A DNA stretch of 64,000 bases from Odontocerum albicorne (Eukaryota; Arthropoda; Insecta; Trichoptera; Odontoceridae): assembly GCA_949825065.1 (NCBI GenBank), contig OX463862.1, forward strand, positions 21,061,071 through 21,125,070, given 5' to 3'. The notes under the pieces were generated by a model that was not told the origin of the DNA, ran no database searches, and was given only the letters and a program-made list of their open reading frames with translations. The translations under genes and the position numbers were made by a program. Shown here in pieces: positions 54,712 through 64,000 of this stretch. Numbering within the stretch: the stretch's first letter is position 1; every line of letters begins with the position of its first letter.

Positions 54712-55385
54712 AACATGTAGCTTATGACTGAGCATCATTAATCTCTTGATGGACTCTGACAACTCATCTCCACCTACGAGTATCTCTACAGTATGTGGTT
54801 CAAAAAGCAGTTTTTTTAATCCACTTCACGTAGATGTCTCCCGTTACACAAAGAGGATCTGCTTCTAGTGTTAGTTTATTCGTTAGGAAGAATATCAGTC
54901 AGGATTCTTCTCCTACTGCTAGGTGGTACCGAGAATATATCAACAGTGTCATTCAGTTGGTTCAATATCTCTATACCACGCGTGACTGAGTGTTTAGCCA
55001 TGATATTCGTTCTGTAAGTTGGTATGTAGAATAGAGGGTCATTCCTTGCATGGCTATGTTTATTGGGGATAAAGATATACACGTAGTACTTCTAGTAATA
55101 TAGTTGTTAATGGTAGTCCAGTTGCGTGTCTCACTTGGTCAGTTCAGCGCGTTGAAACTCATCCTCTTGTGTGTCGTCCTTCTATGCTTTCAGCAACTAC
55201 AAGCCTTTTCAAACTGTCTCCATGGTAACGAGCAATGTTCCCATAGAATCAGAGGACTTGTCGAAGGCATATTGTCGACAATCTGTCGGTGATTCTCCCT
55301 TCGAGAATGGAGACGCTAGTTCGCCTTGCTGTCCATGAAATTCATAACATCCTTCGCCACATACACATTTCAAATTCATGGGACA
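54712..55385 (-). mobile_element. LINE-B fragment split by LINE-F
   Basis: 54712-54790 and 55096-55385 together follow the 33565-33950 copy (CATGTAGCTTATGACTGAGC..; AATGGTAGTCCAGTTGCGTG..; ..GTCGACAATCTGTCGGTGAT). Confidence 0.7.
54791..55095 (-). mobile_element. LINE-F insertion in LINE-B
   Basis: The minus-strand ORF 54876-55082 (YIPTYRTNIMAKHSVTRGIE, then ILNQLNDTVDIFSVPP and ILTDILPNE) matches the plus-strand LINE-F at 36490-36730. The end of a jockey-like ORF, 5'-truncated. Confidence 0.75.
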
Positions 55386-55749
55386 CCCTATAATAGATCT
55401 CTTCACCTACAAAAGGGTTGGTATATGCATTCATAATATACGAGTTCTAGGTTTGTACAGTTTGTCCTTACATTTAAAAGAAATTTTATCATAAATTTTG
55501 TATAGTAGACAACTTAAAACGCCTCTTGAATGGTGTGTCTTAAGAAAGCGTCAAGTTGGTAGATCTAAGGGATGAAATATATGTGTAAAGTTGTCTAATT
55601 TAGTATATAATTAATAGTTCTTACTTTTCAAGACAAAGGACAACGTCGCTCGTACTATGTGATCGGAAATTAAGAAAATTTCATATTAAAAAGAGATATA
55701 AAAATGTATTATTTTCAATTATTTATTTCCTACGGTAGAGATCCGAGGT
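55386..55749. other. Unassigned
   Basis: Nothing recognised. Confidence 0.4.
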
Positions 55750-55838
55750 CTAAAGGTAAAAATTCACGCTAAGCAAGCGGACGCCCCAGGTTTGATCCCT
55801 AGAGGATTCAATTCCGTACTTCTTAACCCTTAAACCGA
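55750..55838 (+). mobile_element. SINE-3 head, abutting a MITE
   Basis: GGTCTAAAGGTAAAAATTCA and CCCCAGGTTTGATCCCTAG are the box A and box B regions. Sister copies at 13062 and 56320. Confidence 0.55.
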
Positions 55839-55840
55839 TA

Positions 55841-56088
55841 TACAGTACCCGGCGGTAAGTAATACACATCGGGCTTAAAGAAAGAGATTGTCGGCCATAA
55901 TCGGTTAACTCCGGCTTTGTAGAGCGTCGTCTCTGTTCGCCTAGAACGCTTGACAACGACTGACAAATTGTGACGGAACACGTGTATGAATGACAGAGAC
56001 GACGCTCTACAACGCCGAAGTTAACCGATTATGACCGACAGTCTCTTTCTTAAGCCCGATGTGTATTACTTACCGCCGGGTACTGTAC
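55841..56088. mobile_element. Palindromic MITE, about 105-bp arms
   Basis: TACAGTACCCGGCGGTAAGT.. at the left is inverted as ..ACTTACCGCCGGGTACTGTA at the right. The arms are over 90% alike around a roughly 40-base centre. TA at both ends and a CAGT start are typical of Tc1-type mobilisation. The minus ORF 55750-55956 is incidental. Confidence 0.85.
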
Positions 56089-56204
56089 ATCTGAATTTAT
56101 GTTTTTGTGTAACTTATGTATTATGAAAATGTATTTTTAGTAAAAAACGACAACAAGTGCTATATAAAACATTTATTGACTTTTGTATATACTTGGTATT
56201 TTAT

Positions 56205-56545
56205 GGTAGTGAGACATGGACGTGAAAAAATACTGAAAGGAGCCAAATAAATGTTGTGGAAATGTGTGCTCTGGAATGTGAACTTAAGGCTATCATGTAG
56301 ACGTATGTGTTCGTCGGCGATCATGGTTTAATGATTAACATTCACGCTAAGCAAGCGACGCCCCATGTTCGAATCCTGACTGATTCAAATCTAGGTTGGT
56401 TTTTTTCTCCTAGAAAGTTTAATATTTGAGTTTATGTTTTACTTTCAGTTCGATTCCACTACCCACCCACGCTGTTATGGGGGAGGGGGGGATAAGTCCC
56501 AATCCAGCGCGATCTACACTAGAAAATCGTCTTTTTTCATGAACA
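56205..56545 (+). mobile_element. LINE-A scrap, SINE-3 head and SINE-5 body in series
   Basis: 56205-56310: AAAATACTGAAAGGAGCCAA (LINE-A). 56320-56380: ATCATGGTTTAATGATTAAC and CCATGTTCGAATCCTGAC (SINE-3). 56443-56545: CACGCTGTTATGGGGGAGGG and GCGCGATCTACACTAGAAAA (SINE-5 body). Whether SINE-3 and SINE-5 share one body is open. Confidence 0.55.
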
Positions 56546-56850
56546 TGACGTCACGTAGGGACGAAGAAAAAACTACCCAAAGGGTGTCCACCGATGGCGA
56601 CACACCTGAGTGTGAAAAGAACAGTCTTGACGACGGACTTAAGGCCCGACATCACGGGAGAAGGAAAATGACTCGAAGCGCAGATTTTGTTCCTTATAAA
56701 ATGGCTTAAGGCCTGGAATTCAAACAGCCCAGCAAGTTACCAGAACTTTCAGAAAAAAAATCAAATGCAACAAAACTATCATTTGACGCCAAAAGCCTTT
56801 CACGTTTATATTTTATATTGTAGAGTTCCATTTTTAAACGTTATAATATT
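56546..56850 (+). other. Unassigned; 3' part of a 91-codon ORF
   Basis: An ORF spans 56434-56709. Its first third lies in the SINE-5 body, but the rest (MTSRRDEEKTTQRVSTDGDT, then RKMTRSADFVPYKMA) has a more balanced composition and no recognised family. It may be a fragment of an unknown retrotransposon ORF. Confidence 0.25.
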
Positions 56851-58280
56851 ATTTATTCATTTTACATGACAAGGAAAGATACAATTATAACGTAGCAGGT
56901 GTTAAAAGACATACATTTTAATAATCATAAAAATATATTACCCTTCCCCTATCATGTTTTATTATTATGCTCAGATATCGTAGATCTGCTGATTTTATTC
57001 ATTTTACATGACAAGGAAAGATACAATTATAACGTAGCAGGTGTTAAAAGACATACATTTTAATAATCATAAAAATATATTACCCTTCCCCTATCATGTT
57101 TTATTATTATGCTCAGATATCGTAGACCTGCTGATTTTATTCATTTTACATGACAAGGAAAGATACAATTATAACGTAGCAGGTGTTAAAAGACATACAT
57201 TTTAATAATCATAAAAATATATTACCCTTCCCCTATCATGTTTTATTATTATGCTCAGATATCGTAGACCTGCTGATTTTATTCATTTTACATGACAAGG
57301 AAAGATACAATGATAACATAGCGGGAGATTAAAGACACGCATTTTAATAATCATAAAAATATATTACCCTTCCCCTATCATGTTTTATTATTATGCTCAG
57401 ATATCGTAGACCTGCTGATTTTATTCATTTTACATGACAAGGAAAGATACAATTATAACGTAGCAGGTGTTAAAAGACATACATTTTAATAATCATAAAA
57501 ATATATTACCCTTCCCCTATCATGTTTTATTATTATGCTCAGATATCGTAGACCTGCTGATTTTATTCATTTTACATGACAAGGAAAGATACAATTATAA
57601 CGTAGCAGGTGTTAAAAGACATACATTTTAATAATCATAAAAATATATTACCCTTCCCCTATCATGTTTTATTATTATGCTCAGATATCGTAGACCTGCT
57701 GATTTTATTCATTTTACATGACAAGGAAAGATACAATTATAACGTAGCAGGTGTTAAAAGACATACATTTTAATAATCATAAAAATATATTACCCTTCCC
57801 CTATCATGTTTTATTATTATGCTCAGATATCGTAGACCTGCTGATTTTATTCATTTTACATGACAAGGAAAGATACAATTATAACGTAGCAGGTGTTAAA
57901 AGACATACATTTTAATAATCATAAAAATATATTACCCTTCCCCTATCATGTTTTATTATTATGCTCAGATATCGTAGACCTGCTGATTTTATTCATTTTA
58001 CATGACCAGGAAAGATACAATTATAACGTAGCAGGTGTTAAAAGACATTCTAATAATCATAAAAATATATTATATTTCCCTTCCCATATCATTCTTAATT
58101 ACAATGTTTAGATACCGTAGAGATGTTGATTTTATGTATTTATTTTACATGACAAGGAATGATACAATTATAACATAGCAGGAGTTTAAAGACAAACATT
58201 TCAATAATCATAAAAAAAAACACATTCCCTTTCCCCCTTCACGCTTAATTACTATGCTCAGATATCGTTGACCTACCCTA
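56851..58280. repeat. 142-bp satellite, about 10 copies
   Basis: Units recur every 142 bp from 56861 (TTTACATGACAAGGAAAGAT..CCCTTCCCCTATCATGTTTT..CTCAGATATCGTAGACCTGC). Copies 1-9 are nearly identical except copy 4 (GATAACATAGCGGGAGATTA). The last two, from 58020 on, are strongly diverged, the usual picture at an array edge. The plus ORF 57893-58111 is incidental. Confidence 0.97.
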
Positions 58281-58559
58281 CCTGCTTTCATCTGACTTAA
58301 CTTGATTTAACGCTTAAATATGGAAAAATTCCATACAAAGAATTTATATAAAGATGACCGGCCTATTTGGCTTTACAAAAAACTGTCAATCTGTAAATGC
58401 TTTTGCAAAGCTTAACAGGCCTGTCACTTAAATTTATTGTGTATAATTATTCCCTTTAACTGTTTAATGATTCCTTTTAGAATTTTTTTTGAATTATTTT
58501 TTATTTTTATTGATTTTTTTTTTGAATAACTATTTTTTTTTTAATTCTAGTCTAGTTTC
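58281..58559. other. Unassigned
   Basis: T-rich spacer. Confidence 0.4.
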
Positions 58560-59165
58560 AATTACATTACACTCCACCTAAAGCCGAATGTGTTACTTTC
58601 AAATATAGCAAGATTTACAAATGGTTTTTTTTTGTACTTCGTCTTCTCGCGGTATGTTATCTGCGGTTATCTTACCTTTTCAAATGCGAGGAAGTACGTA
58701 ATCTAATGGTCGTAGCTACCATATTCAAATCCTTATACTCAACTAGTATATCGTTGGCCTAACTATAATAACACGTAACTCCATTTGAGTAACTTTACAG
58801 GAGAGAGCAAAAACGTCACAGTTTGTCCTATATAAACTTAAACACTGTTTTTTAAATATATCTGATTCATAAAAAAACAATGTACGAGTATTTATCGATC
58901 AGATATATTTAAAAAACAATGTTTAAGTTTCCATAGGACAAACTGTGACGTTTTTGCTCTCTCCTGTAAAGTAACTCACGTGGAGTTACGTGTTATTATA
59001 GTGAGGCCAACGATATATTAGTTTAGTGTAAGGATACGGATGATATATTTTCTATCTGACCATAACAGTGGGTTCGAATCCCGAGTAGAGCTCCCTTGAG
59101 TAGAGGCTGGTCTCTAAACGGCGATGTATACCATAAATTGCCCCTTTATTATCATTAGTACCCTA
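58560..59165 (+). mobile_element. R4 repeat, full-length copy split by a palindrome
   Basis: ACACTCCACCTAAAGCCGAA..GTACTTCGTCTTCTCGCGGT..GTCGTAGCTACC before the insert, and GTGGGTTCGAATCCCGAGTA..GGTCTCTAAACGGCGATGTA after it. This copy has the best box B. Confidence 0.65.
58747..59017. mobile_element. Long palindromic MITE, about 120-bp arms
   Basis: TATATCGTTGGCC..ACTATAATAACACGTAACTC..GGAGAGAGCAAAAACGTCAC is mirrored on the right as GTGACGTTTTTGCTCTCTCC..GAGTTACGTGTTATTATAGT..GGCCAACGATATA. Arm identity is above 90%. The target duplication is not certain because the flanks are AT-rich. Confidence 0.8.
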
Positions 59166-60264
59166 AAATTTTGTAAAATTAAACAATAGTGTCCTTTTTC
59201 CTAAGAATTCCCATTTAAAAGACCCAAAATATCCCAATTCATCCCCGATATCGGAGACAGAGTAATAATTTTCTTTCCATTGTTCTCCGTTCAACAAACC
59301 CAATGATCACCTTTTAAATATTCAAATGGCTGAGAGGGAGATGTGCCTACAGGATGTTGCTTCCAATCAGGGCTGTCTCATCCTTTTGTATTATATGTAT
59401 TCCCAACATGGGCGTAAAAATTCAAGAGCGAGAAAATAGAATAACCACCTCAAACATTTTATTTTCATTATTTTGTGTATATTAAATATACATGATACAT
59501 CAGACGAGCGTATTGATAAACACCAATTTCCTCCAACCAACCAGCTCATCTTGCAGACATTAAAATGTTTTTATCCACGACTTATTTTCTAAAAAAAATT
59601 TAAAAAAATTGTAGAAATAGACGAAAGGAGTTCGTTCAATCACAAGAAAGTGAAACAAAGGAAAATTAGGATGAAAGAATATTGTGAGTAACGTAATATT
59701 TTTTCGATTGAACTTCAATAAGGCACTTAACTTAACTTTTGGAAACTCGTTCAACAGTCAGTCCGGGTGAACCGCAAATAAACGTGTAAAACTTTCAAGA
59801 GAAAATGAAAAAAACCTTGTTTTTTTTATTTTATTTTGTAATTAGTTAGAAAAAAAATCTTCATAACATTTTTTAAATCTAACATTACTTATTTTATACC
59901 AGTAAAGTTTTCACGAAAGATCACATATAACAAAAGTCACACATTGAAATAAAGGGACAAAAAATCTAGGAGAAAAAAAAGACAAAATAAGAAACAAAAG
60001 GAAAAAATAAATCATTTAAGAATAACTAGGGTGTGCCACTAATCATTATATAAATCAAAATTTAGCAAAGTATTCATTTAATCCTCTTTTAAATGCTGTA
60101 ATTAAAAATAACATCACTCAGAATATATTTTTATCTTAATATTCATTCGTTTCTTTCCTCTAATCCTACCGTTGATGTTTACTTATTTTGTATAATACGA
60201 GTCGAGAAAGTGTCCAGAAAAGATTTCTTTGTTGTTTCTAGATGAGGTACAATGGATTGATAAC
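59166..60264. other. Mostly unassigned; weak LINE-E relic near 59520-59760
   Basis: CCAATTTCCTCCAACCAACC and the minus ORF at 59560-59754 vaguely recall an inverted LINE-E end. The rest is AT-rich. Confidence 0.3.
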
Positions 60265-60440
60265 CATATAGTAATCTATTTCAACCAACTACAGAGATGT
60301 TCAAGAGGCCTTTAGTAAAACCTGGACTGGAATAGTTTTAAATAAGAAATAATCTAAGCTTTTACGGGAAATAAACCCTTGTTAGAATCTAATCAATCCC
60401 CTGATTAGAAGACTTACCTACTAGGCTATGGAGGATATTT
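60265..60440 (-). mobile_element. SINE-1, strongly diverged
   Basis: The plus strand shows the tail CTATTTCAACCAACTACAGA, the body AGGCCTTTAGTAAAACCTGG and the head AAGACTTACCTACTAGGCTA. Confidence 0.55.
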
Positions 60441-61059
60441 TATCCCTGGTTTTATCCCAGTATCTTCTTACTAGGGGTTCTTAACTATAGGTTACAAGAG
60501 AGGGAATAATCTCTTTTGTTGGATGTTAACATATTTTATTTGTTTTAGGGTAATCTACTTAACCCATATATCCTGGACAGCCTTAGGTTGTTTGTGCCAG
60601 ATAATTATCTGAGGCAACGCACCCAAAGACTGTTTTATCAACTAAAATGTAGAACCATTTTGCCTTTGGAAGAACGATACGTATAGCAAGCACACTTTTT
60701 AACTGCAAGTGCCCTCAAATTAAGGTTATTCTTGTGTCCCTCAACTCCTTCAAGAACAAGTCAAAACTTGATATAATCCTGTAAATGTTTCTATTTGTAA
60801 AATAATAACTCTCTTTAAATGTTTATACAATTTTTTATAATAATTTATATCAAATGTCTTGATTTGGGGAATTATTTTAAACCTATTTTTAAATATTTTT
60901 AGTAGGGATATAAGAAGGGAAATCTGGGACCAAAATTCCGAATAAGCAGCGTGCTGTGCTTCGCTACAAATGCTACGATCGTTAAAAGAGTATCTACAGG
61001 TCAAAGAATGGCTGTGAACGACATGGAGGAAGAGAATACTTTGAACATATAATTTGAAG
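60441..61059. other. Unassigned
   Basis: The 123-codon minus ORF at 60750-61121 lacks motifs and overlaps a LINE fragment on the other strand, so it is probably spurious. Confidence 0.35.
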
Positions 61060-61300
61060 ATATGAAGAGAGTTTGGAGAAGCATCAAGGACGCACGATGC
61101 ACTACAAGACCCACAGGTCAAGGATACTCCAGGATCTACAGGTCAAGGAAAGGCAGTCAAGGTTATGTACGAAGAGAATATCGTCACACTTCGGACATGT
61201 CGCTAGAAGGGATGAAGACAGTTGGAGAAGCTGGTAGGATTGAAGAGCGGTCAGCAAGAGGATGGTCTTGAAAAAATTGGGCTTGTTTCATAGCATCCAT
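61060..61300 (+). mobile_element. LINE-B-like ORF end, plus strand
   Basis: The plus-strand frame gives ILQDLQVKERQSRLCTKRIS then SHFGHVARRDEDSW, matching the L..RI..FGH.ARRD.D pattern of LINE-B relatives. Stops follow. Confidence 0.55.
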
Positions 61301-61785
61301 TCAGCTGAGATACACCCCACCAATATAGGACAAACCCGGCATCGACGACATCAATGACATATGTTTTTCAGCCCACACCCTTGAGATCAAAGATTTGACT
61401 AGTTCCTCATTGAATGCTGCACAGATCATGGCTCAGTACTGGGAGAAATCGATGTGAATCATTTGCTTGATTCCACGAATGCCCATTACCGATGACTAGT
61501 ATTATAGAAGGCACAACACAACATAGGGAATCAGGGTATTAGAGTGCATGAGCAATCACGATGTTCAGCCATGAGCAATACGACGAAGCAGAAAGATATT
61601 TTTGTAACCTGGCGCCACAACCTCTAGCATAGGTTCTGTTGCCAGGTCATATTGAATCTGAATCCCAGGGGAAAGACATTAAAGAAACATCCTGAGCGCT
61701 TTCTTAAGGGAAGGAAATTATAATATAAATAATGTATGGCAGACGCCGCCACTTCTGGTCGCCAGATACAAAAAGACGGAGAGAA
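61301..61785. other. Unassigned
   Basis: Slightly GC-richer sequence continues from the LINE piece and could be its 3' region; not proven. Confidence 0.35.
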
Positions 61786-61935
61786 TACTTGAAAAGATAA
61801 TACGAGGAAACATTTTGGCTCACTGAATACTTGTTGAAAAAATATTTTTAAGACTTTTTGTAAAAAAAGATAGAGACTACGTTAGATATAAGATAAACAC
61901 AGCTTGAGATATGGCAAGAGATAATATGAGAATAC
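61786..61935 (+). repeat. Dispersed unit of the 119-bp repeat
   Basis: GGCTCACTGAATACTTGTTG..GTTAGATATAAGATAAACAC..AGATATGGCAAGAGATAATA is one unit of the array at 63040-63720. Another lies at 62680-62790. Confidence 0.7.
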
Positions 61936-61939
61936 ATTA

Positions 61940-62700
61940 TAATTTGGTGTCCTAAAAGTAGATTCGTAGTTCTCGGATCGATATTCTTAGAATAAAATTA
62001 TCGTTACTAATTTCATTTCAAAAGTGGTAAGTGTATATTTTTATGAAAGGTAATCGTTTTGCGCATTTTTTCAGTCACTGTTTGCCCAACTTGCTTGAAT
62101 AGTTTTTTTTTGCGACTTATAGAAGATAGAACAAAATAATTTGTTTTTTCGATGCTTGATAAATTTTTACTTCCACGAAGGGAAAATGCGACACATATCT
62201 AAAAAAATAAATGTGAACAGTATATGATGATAATGCAGTAAGCTATTTATTTTTTCGTGTTTTTACTTTCGTTGTATACATTACAACCTGATTGACTTTT
62301 TGTCATGTGGCAATCTCTTCCAACAATCAGTTAAAGAGGCCTTAAGTGAAAATTACACTGAAACCCTTTTTTTAAAAAGTTGAGTTTCAGTGGAATTCGA
62401 ACCCGTAACCTCCGGGCTGGAGACAGGTGTCTTACCAATTAGACCACAGCGACCGTGTGTGTCAAACGTAGTTTAAAAATGGTATAATCGTGATGCGACA
62501 CTAGAAGATGATGTCTCCGACGGGTCAATAACTACTGATGACAACCAAAGCAAGGCATGAATCGAGAGTAACCAATGCGCTACGACACAAGATATTGTTG
62601 CGATACTAAAAAATATCAAAAACTATCATCCACGAGCATTTGATGCAATTTTCCGGACAGCACGATAGTTCATTGAAAGTTTGATGGAAAAATATTTGAG
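61940..62700 (+). pseudogene. Mariner-like transposase N-terminus split by SINE-1
   Basis: After the SINE the plus strand reads KWYNRDATLEDDVSDGSITT, then DNQSKA, a stop, IESNQCATTQDIVAILKNI. It matches the mariner DNA-binding domain at 31740-32515. The upstream stretch also matches 31560-31730 (GCTCGAGTGGTTTTTTGACG there; GCTTGAATAGTTTTTTTTTG here). Confidence 0.7.
62265..62458 (-). mobile_element. SINE-1 inside the mariner relic
   Basis: Inverted SINE-1: tail (TTGTCATGTGGCAATCTCTT), body (TTAAGTGAAAATTACACTGA), box B (GGAATTCGAACCC) and box A (CTTACCAATTAGACCACAG) in that order on the plus strand. The mariner sequence resumes right after it. Confidence 0.85.
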
Positions 62701-63039
62701 ATGTTTTGTTAAAACAAGTAGAGAACACGTTAGATATAAGATAAAAACTACTAGATAGATATAGCAAGACAATAAAGAAGATATACGAGATACTGTATGT
62801 ATGAAGTGATAATATAAACTGTGAATGAAACGTGATTTAGTTAATTATATTGAACGCGGTTTGAGAACGGGTTTGATAAAAAAATTGTGTTTATATATTT
62901 ATTTTTATGTAAGATTTGTCAAATCTTATGAACGACTATAGCTTAGACTGTTTACGTGTGTTTAAATACTAATCTCGTGGCCATTCGTTAGCTGTTTCAG
63001 AACAGGAAGTAAACCAAAGAAGACGGCTGATGTAGATAG
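62680..63039. other. One 119-bp unit, then unassigned
   Basis: 62680-62790 resembles the array unit (GATGTTTTGTTAAAACAAGT..GTTAGATATAAGATAAAAAC). 62791-63039 is not recognised. Confidence 0.5.
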
Positions 63040-63760
63040 TTAATATAATATATAGTACATACGGTAATACAGGAAAACATTTGAGTTCACTGAATACTTG
63101 TTTAAAATATATTTGAGTGACTTTTTGTTAAAATAGACGGATAATACTTTAGATATTAAACTAACTTAACTTGAGATATCGCAAGAGATAATATGAGAAA
63201 GCATTTCCGTTCCCTGAATACTGGTTGACAAATATTTGAGAGACTTTTTGTTAAAATAGACGGAGAATATTTTAGATATTAAACTAACACAACTTGAGAT
63301 ATCGCAAGAGATAATATGAGAAAGCATTTCCGTTCCCTGAATACACTGGTTGACAAATATTTGAGAGAATGTTAAAATATACAGAGAATACGTTAGATAT
63401 AAAATAAACACTATTTGAGCTATGACAAGAGATAATACGAGAAGGCATTTTCGTTCACTGAATACTGGTTGAAAACATTTGAAACTTTTTGATAAAATAT
63501 ATAGAAAATACGTTAAATATATTGATACTTTTTGAGGTATGGCAAGAGATAATGCGAGAAAGCATATTCGTTCACTCAATAGTGGTTGAAAAAATATTTG
63601 AAAGACTTTTCGTTAAAATAAATAAAGAATGCGTTAGATATAAGATGAACACAATTTTTTTTTAAATGAATACAGAATTCGTTAGATATAAGACAAATAC
63701 ATTTTCAGATATAGCAATAGATAATACAAGAAAACATTCTGTTCGATGAATACGTGTTGA
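63040..63760. repeat. Tandem array, about 119-bp unit, about 6 diverged copies
   Basis: Unit: ACTTGAGATATCGCAAGAGA..GAGAAAGCATTTCCGTTCCC..GACTTTTTGTTAAAATAGAC..GTTAGATATTAAACTAAC. Divergence rises toward both ends. The 137-codon minus ORF is a product of the repeat. Confidence 0.85.
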
Positions 63761-64000
63761 AAAAAAAAATTGTGCGACTTTTTACTAAAATAGATAGTGA
63801 ATACATTGAACATAACTTGGAAACGAGTTTTGCAACAATTTAGATATTTTTAATGTAAGTATATATAGTATTCGCCAGAATATCACAACAATATTTAGAA
63901 ATAGCTACTAACTTTGTGCTCTCCTTTATTAATATAAATAACGTAATATAAACAAAACATTATGGACGATACTTTGCCTCTGGAGTTGAGTAACCCTGCA
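63761..64000. other. Unassigned
   Basis: AT-rich window end without recognised features. Confidence 0.4.

Noticed and set aside
2234..62458. True tRNA genes at the box A/box B matches
   Set aside because: No copy folds into a full cloverleaf by eye with acceptor pairing, and each is followed by a SINE body and tail.
63166..63579. 137-codon membrane-like ORF
   Set aside because: Its internal repeats match the roughly 119-bp tandem DNA unit; hydrophobicity follows from AT-richness.

Overview
The window reads as intergenic, repeat-saturated DNA from an insect nucleus, most likely a moth or butterfly. The evidence is AT-rich DNA, many 5'-truncated LINE 3' ends, tRNA-derived SINEs, mariner, hAT, piggyBac-like and PIF/Harbinger DNA transposons, solo LTRs and several satellite arrays. 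I found no intact host gene, no intact tRNA or rRNA gene and no CRISPR array. Nearly every long ORF lies on transposon or tandem-repeat sequence. The lepidopteran assignment is an inference from the LINE styles, in particular tails containing GGAAGAGATTGCC..GGCAATAA, and is not proven.

Layout. 0-9 kb: a SINE split by a TTAA-flanked element, a solo LTR, LINE ends, two copies of a TA-flanked MITE, a hAT C-terminus and three minisatellites. 9-17 kb: a 124-bp tandem array, a hAT MITE with an 8-bp target duplication, SINEs and a LINE with a 14-bp target duplication. 17-21 kb: foldback elements whose arms carry hammerhead-like ribozyme motifs. 22-28.5 kb: deeply nested transposons (transposase relic <- LINE <- Harbinger; SINE <- hAT <- mariner), two internally deleted mariners with complementary losses, and a 26-copy 44-bp array. 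29-40 kb: LINE-in-LINE insertions, a mariner relic split by a LINE, three related LTRs in the whole window (one with a tRNA-Trp-like primer site) and a jockey-like LINE. 40-56 kb: a perfect 57-bp-arm hairpin, a 31-bp array, further LINE, SINE and transposase relics and palindromic MITEs. 56-64 kb: a 142-bp satellite, a long palindrome and a roughly 119-bp array.

Labels used here are mine. LINE-A is RTE-like with WFGHVERM/WLDQLNDILKE. LINE-B has RRIDAFEMWCW. LINE-C has RLRWYGHV/GRPKNSW. LINE-D is RTE-like with an (ATG)n tail. LINE-E has FPVHRSSFFTSSF and shares its 3' tail with SINE-1. LINE-F is jockey-like. SINE-1 to SINE-5 are tRNA-like families. PLE-1 and PLE-2 are hairpin families with ribozyme-like cores. 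R4 is a dispersed repeat. How the pieces work together: LINE-E probably supplied the machinery that moved SINE-1, and many target-site duplications let insertions be ordered in time. Boundaries without a stated target duplication are approximate, give or take about 20 bases.
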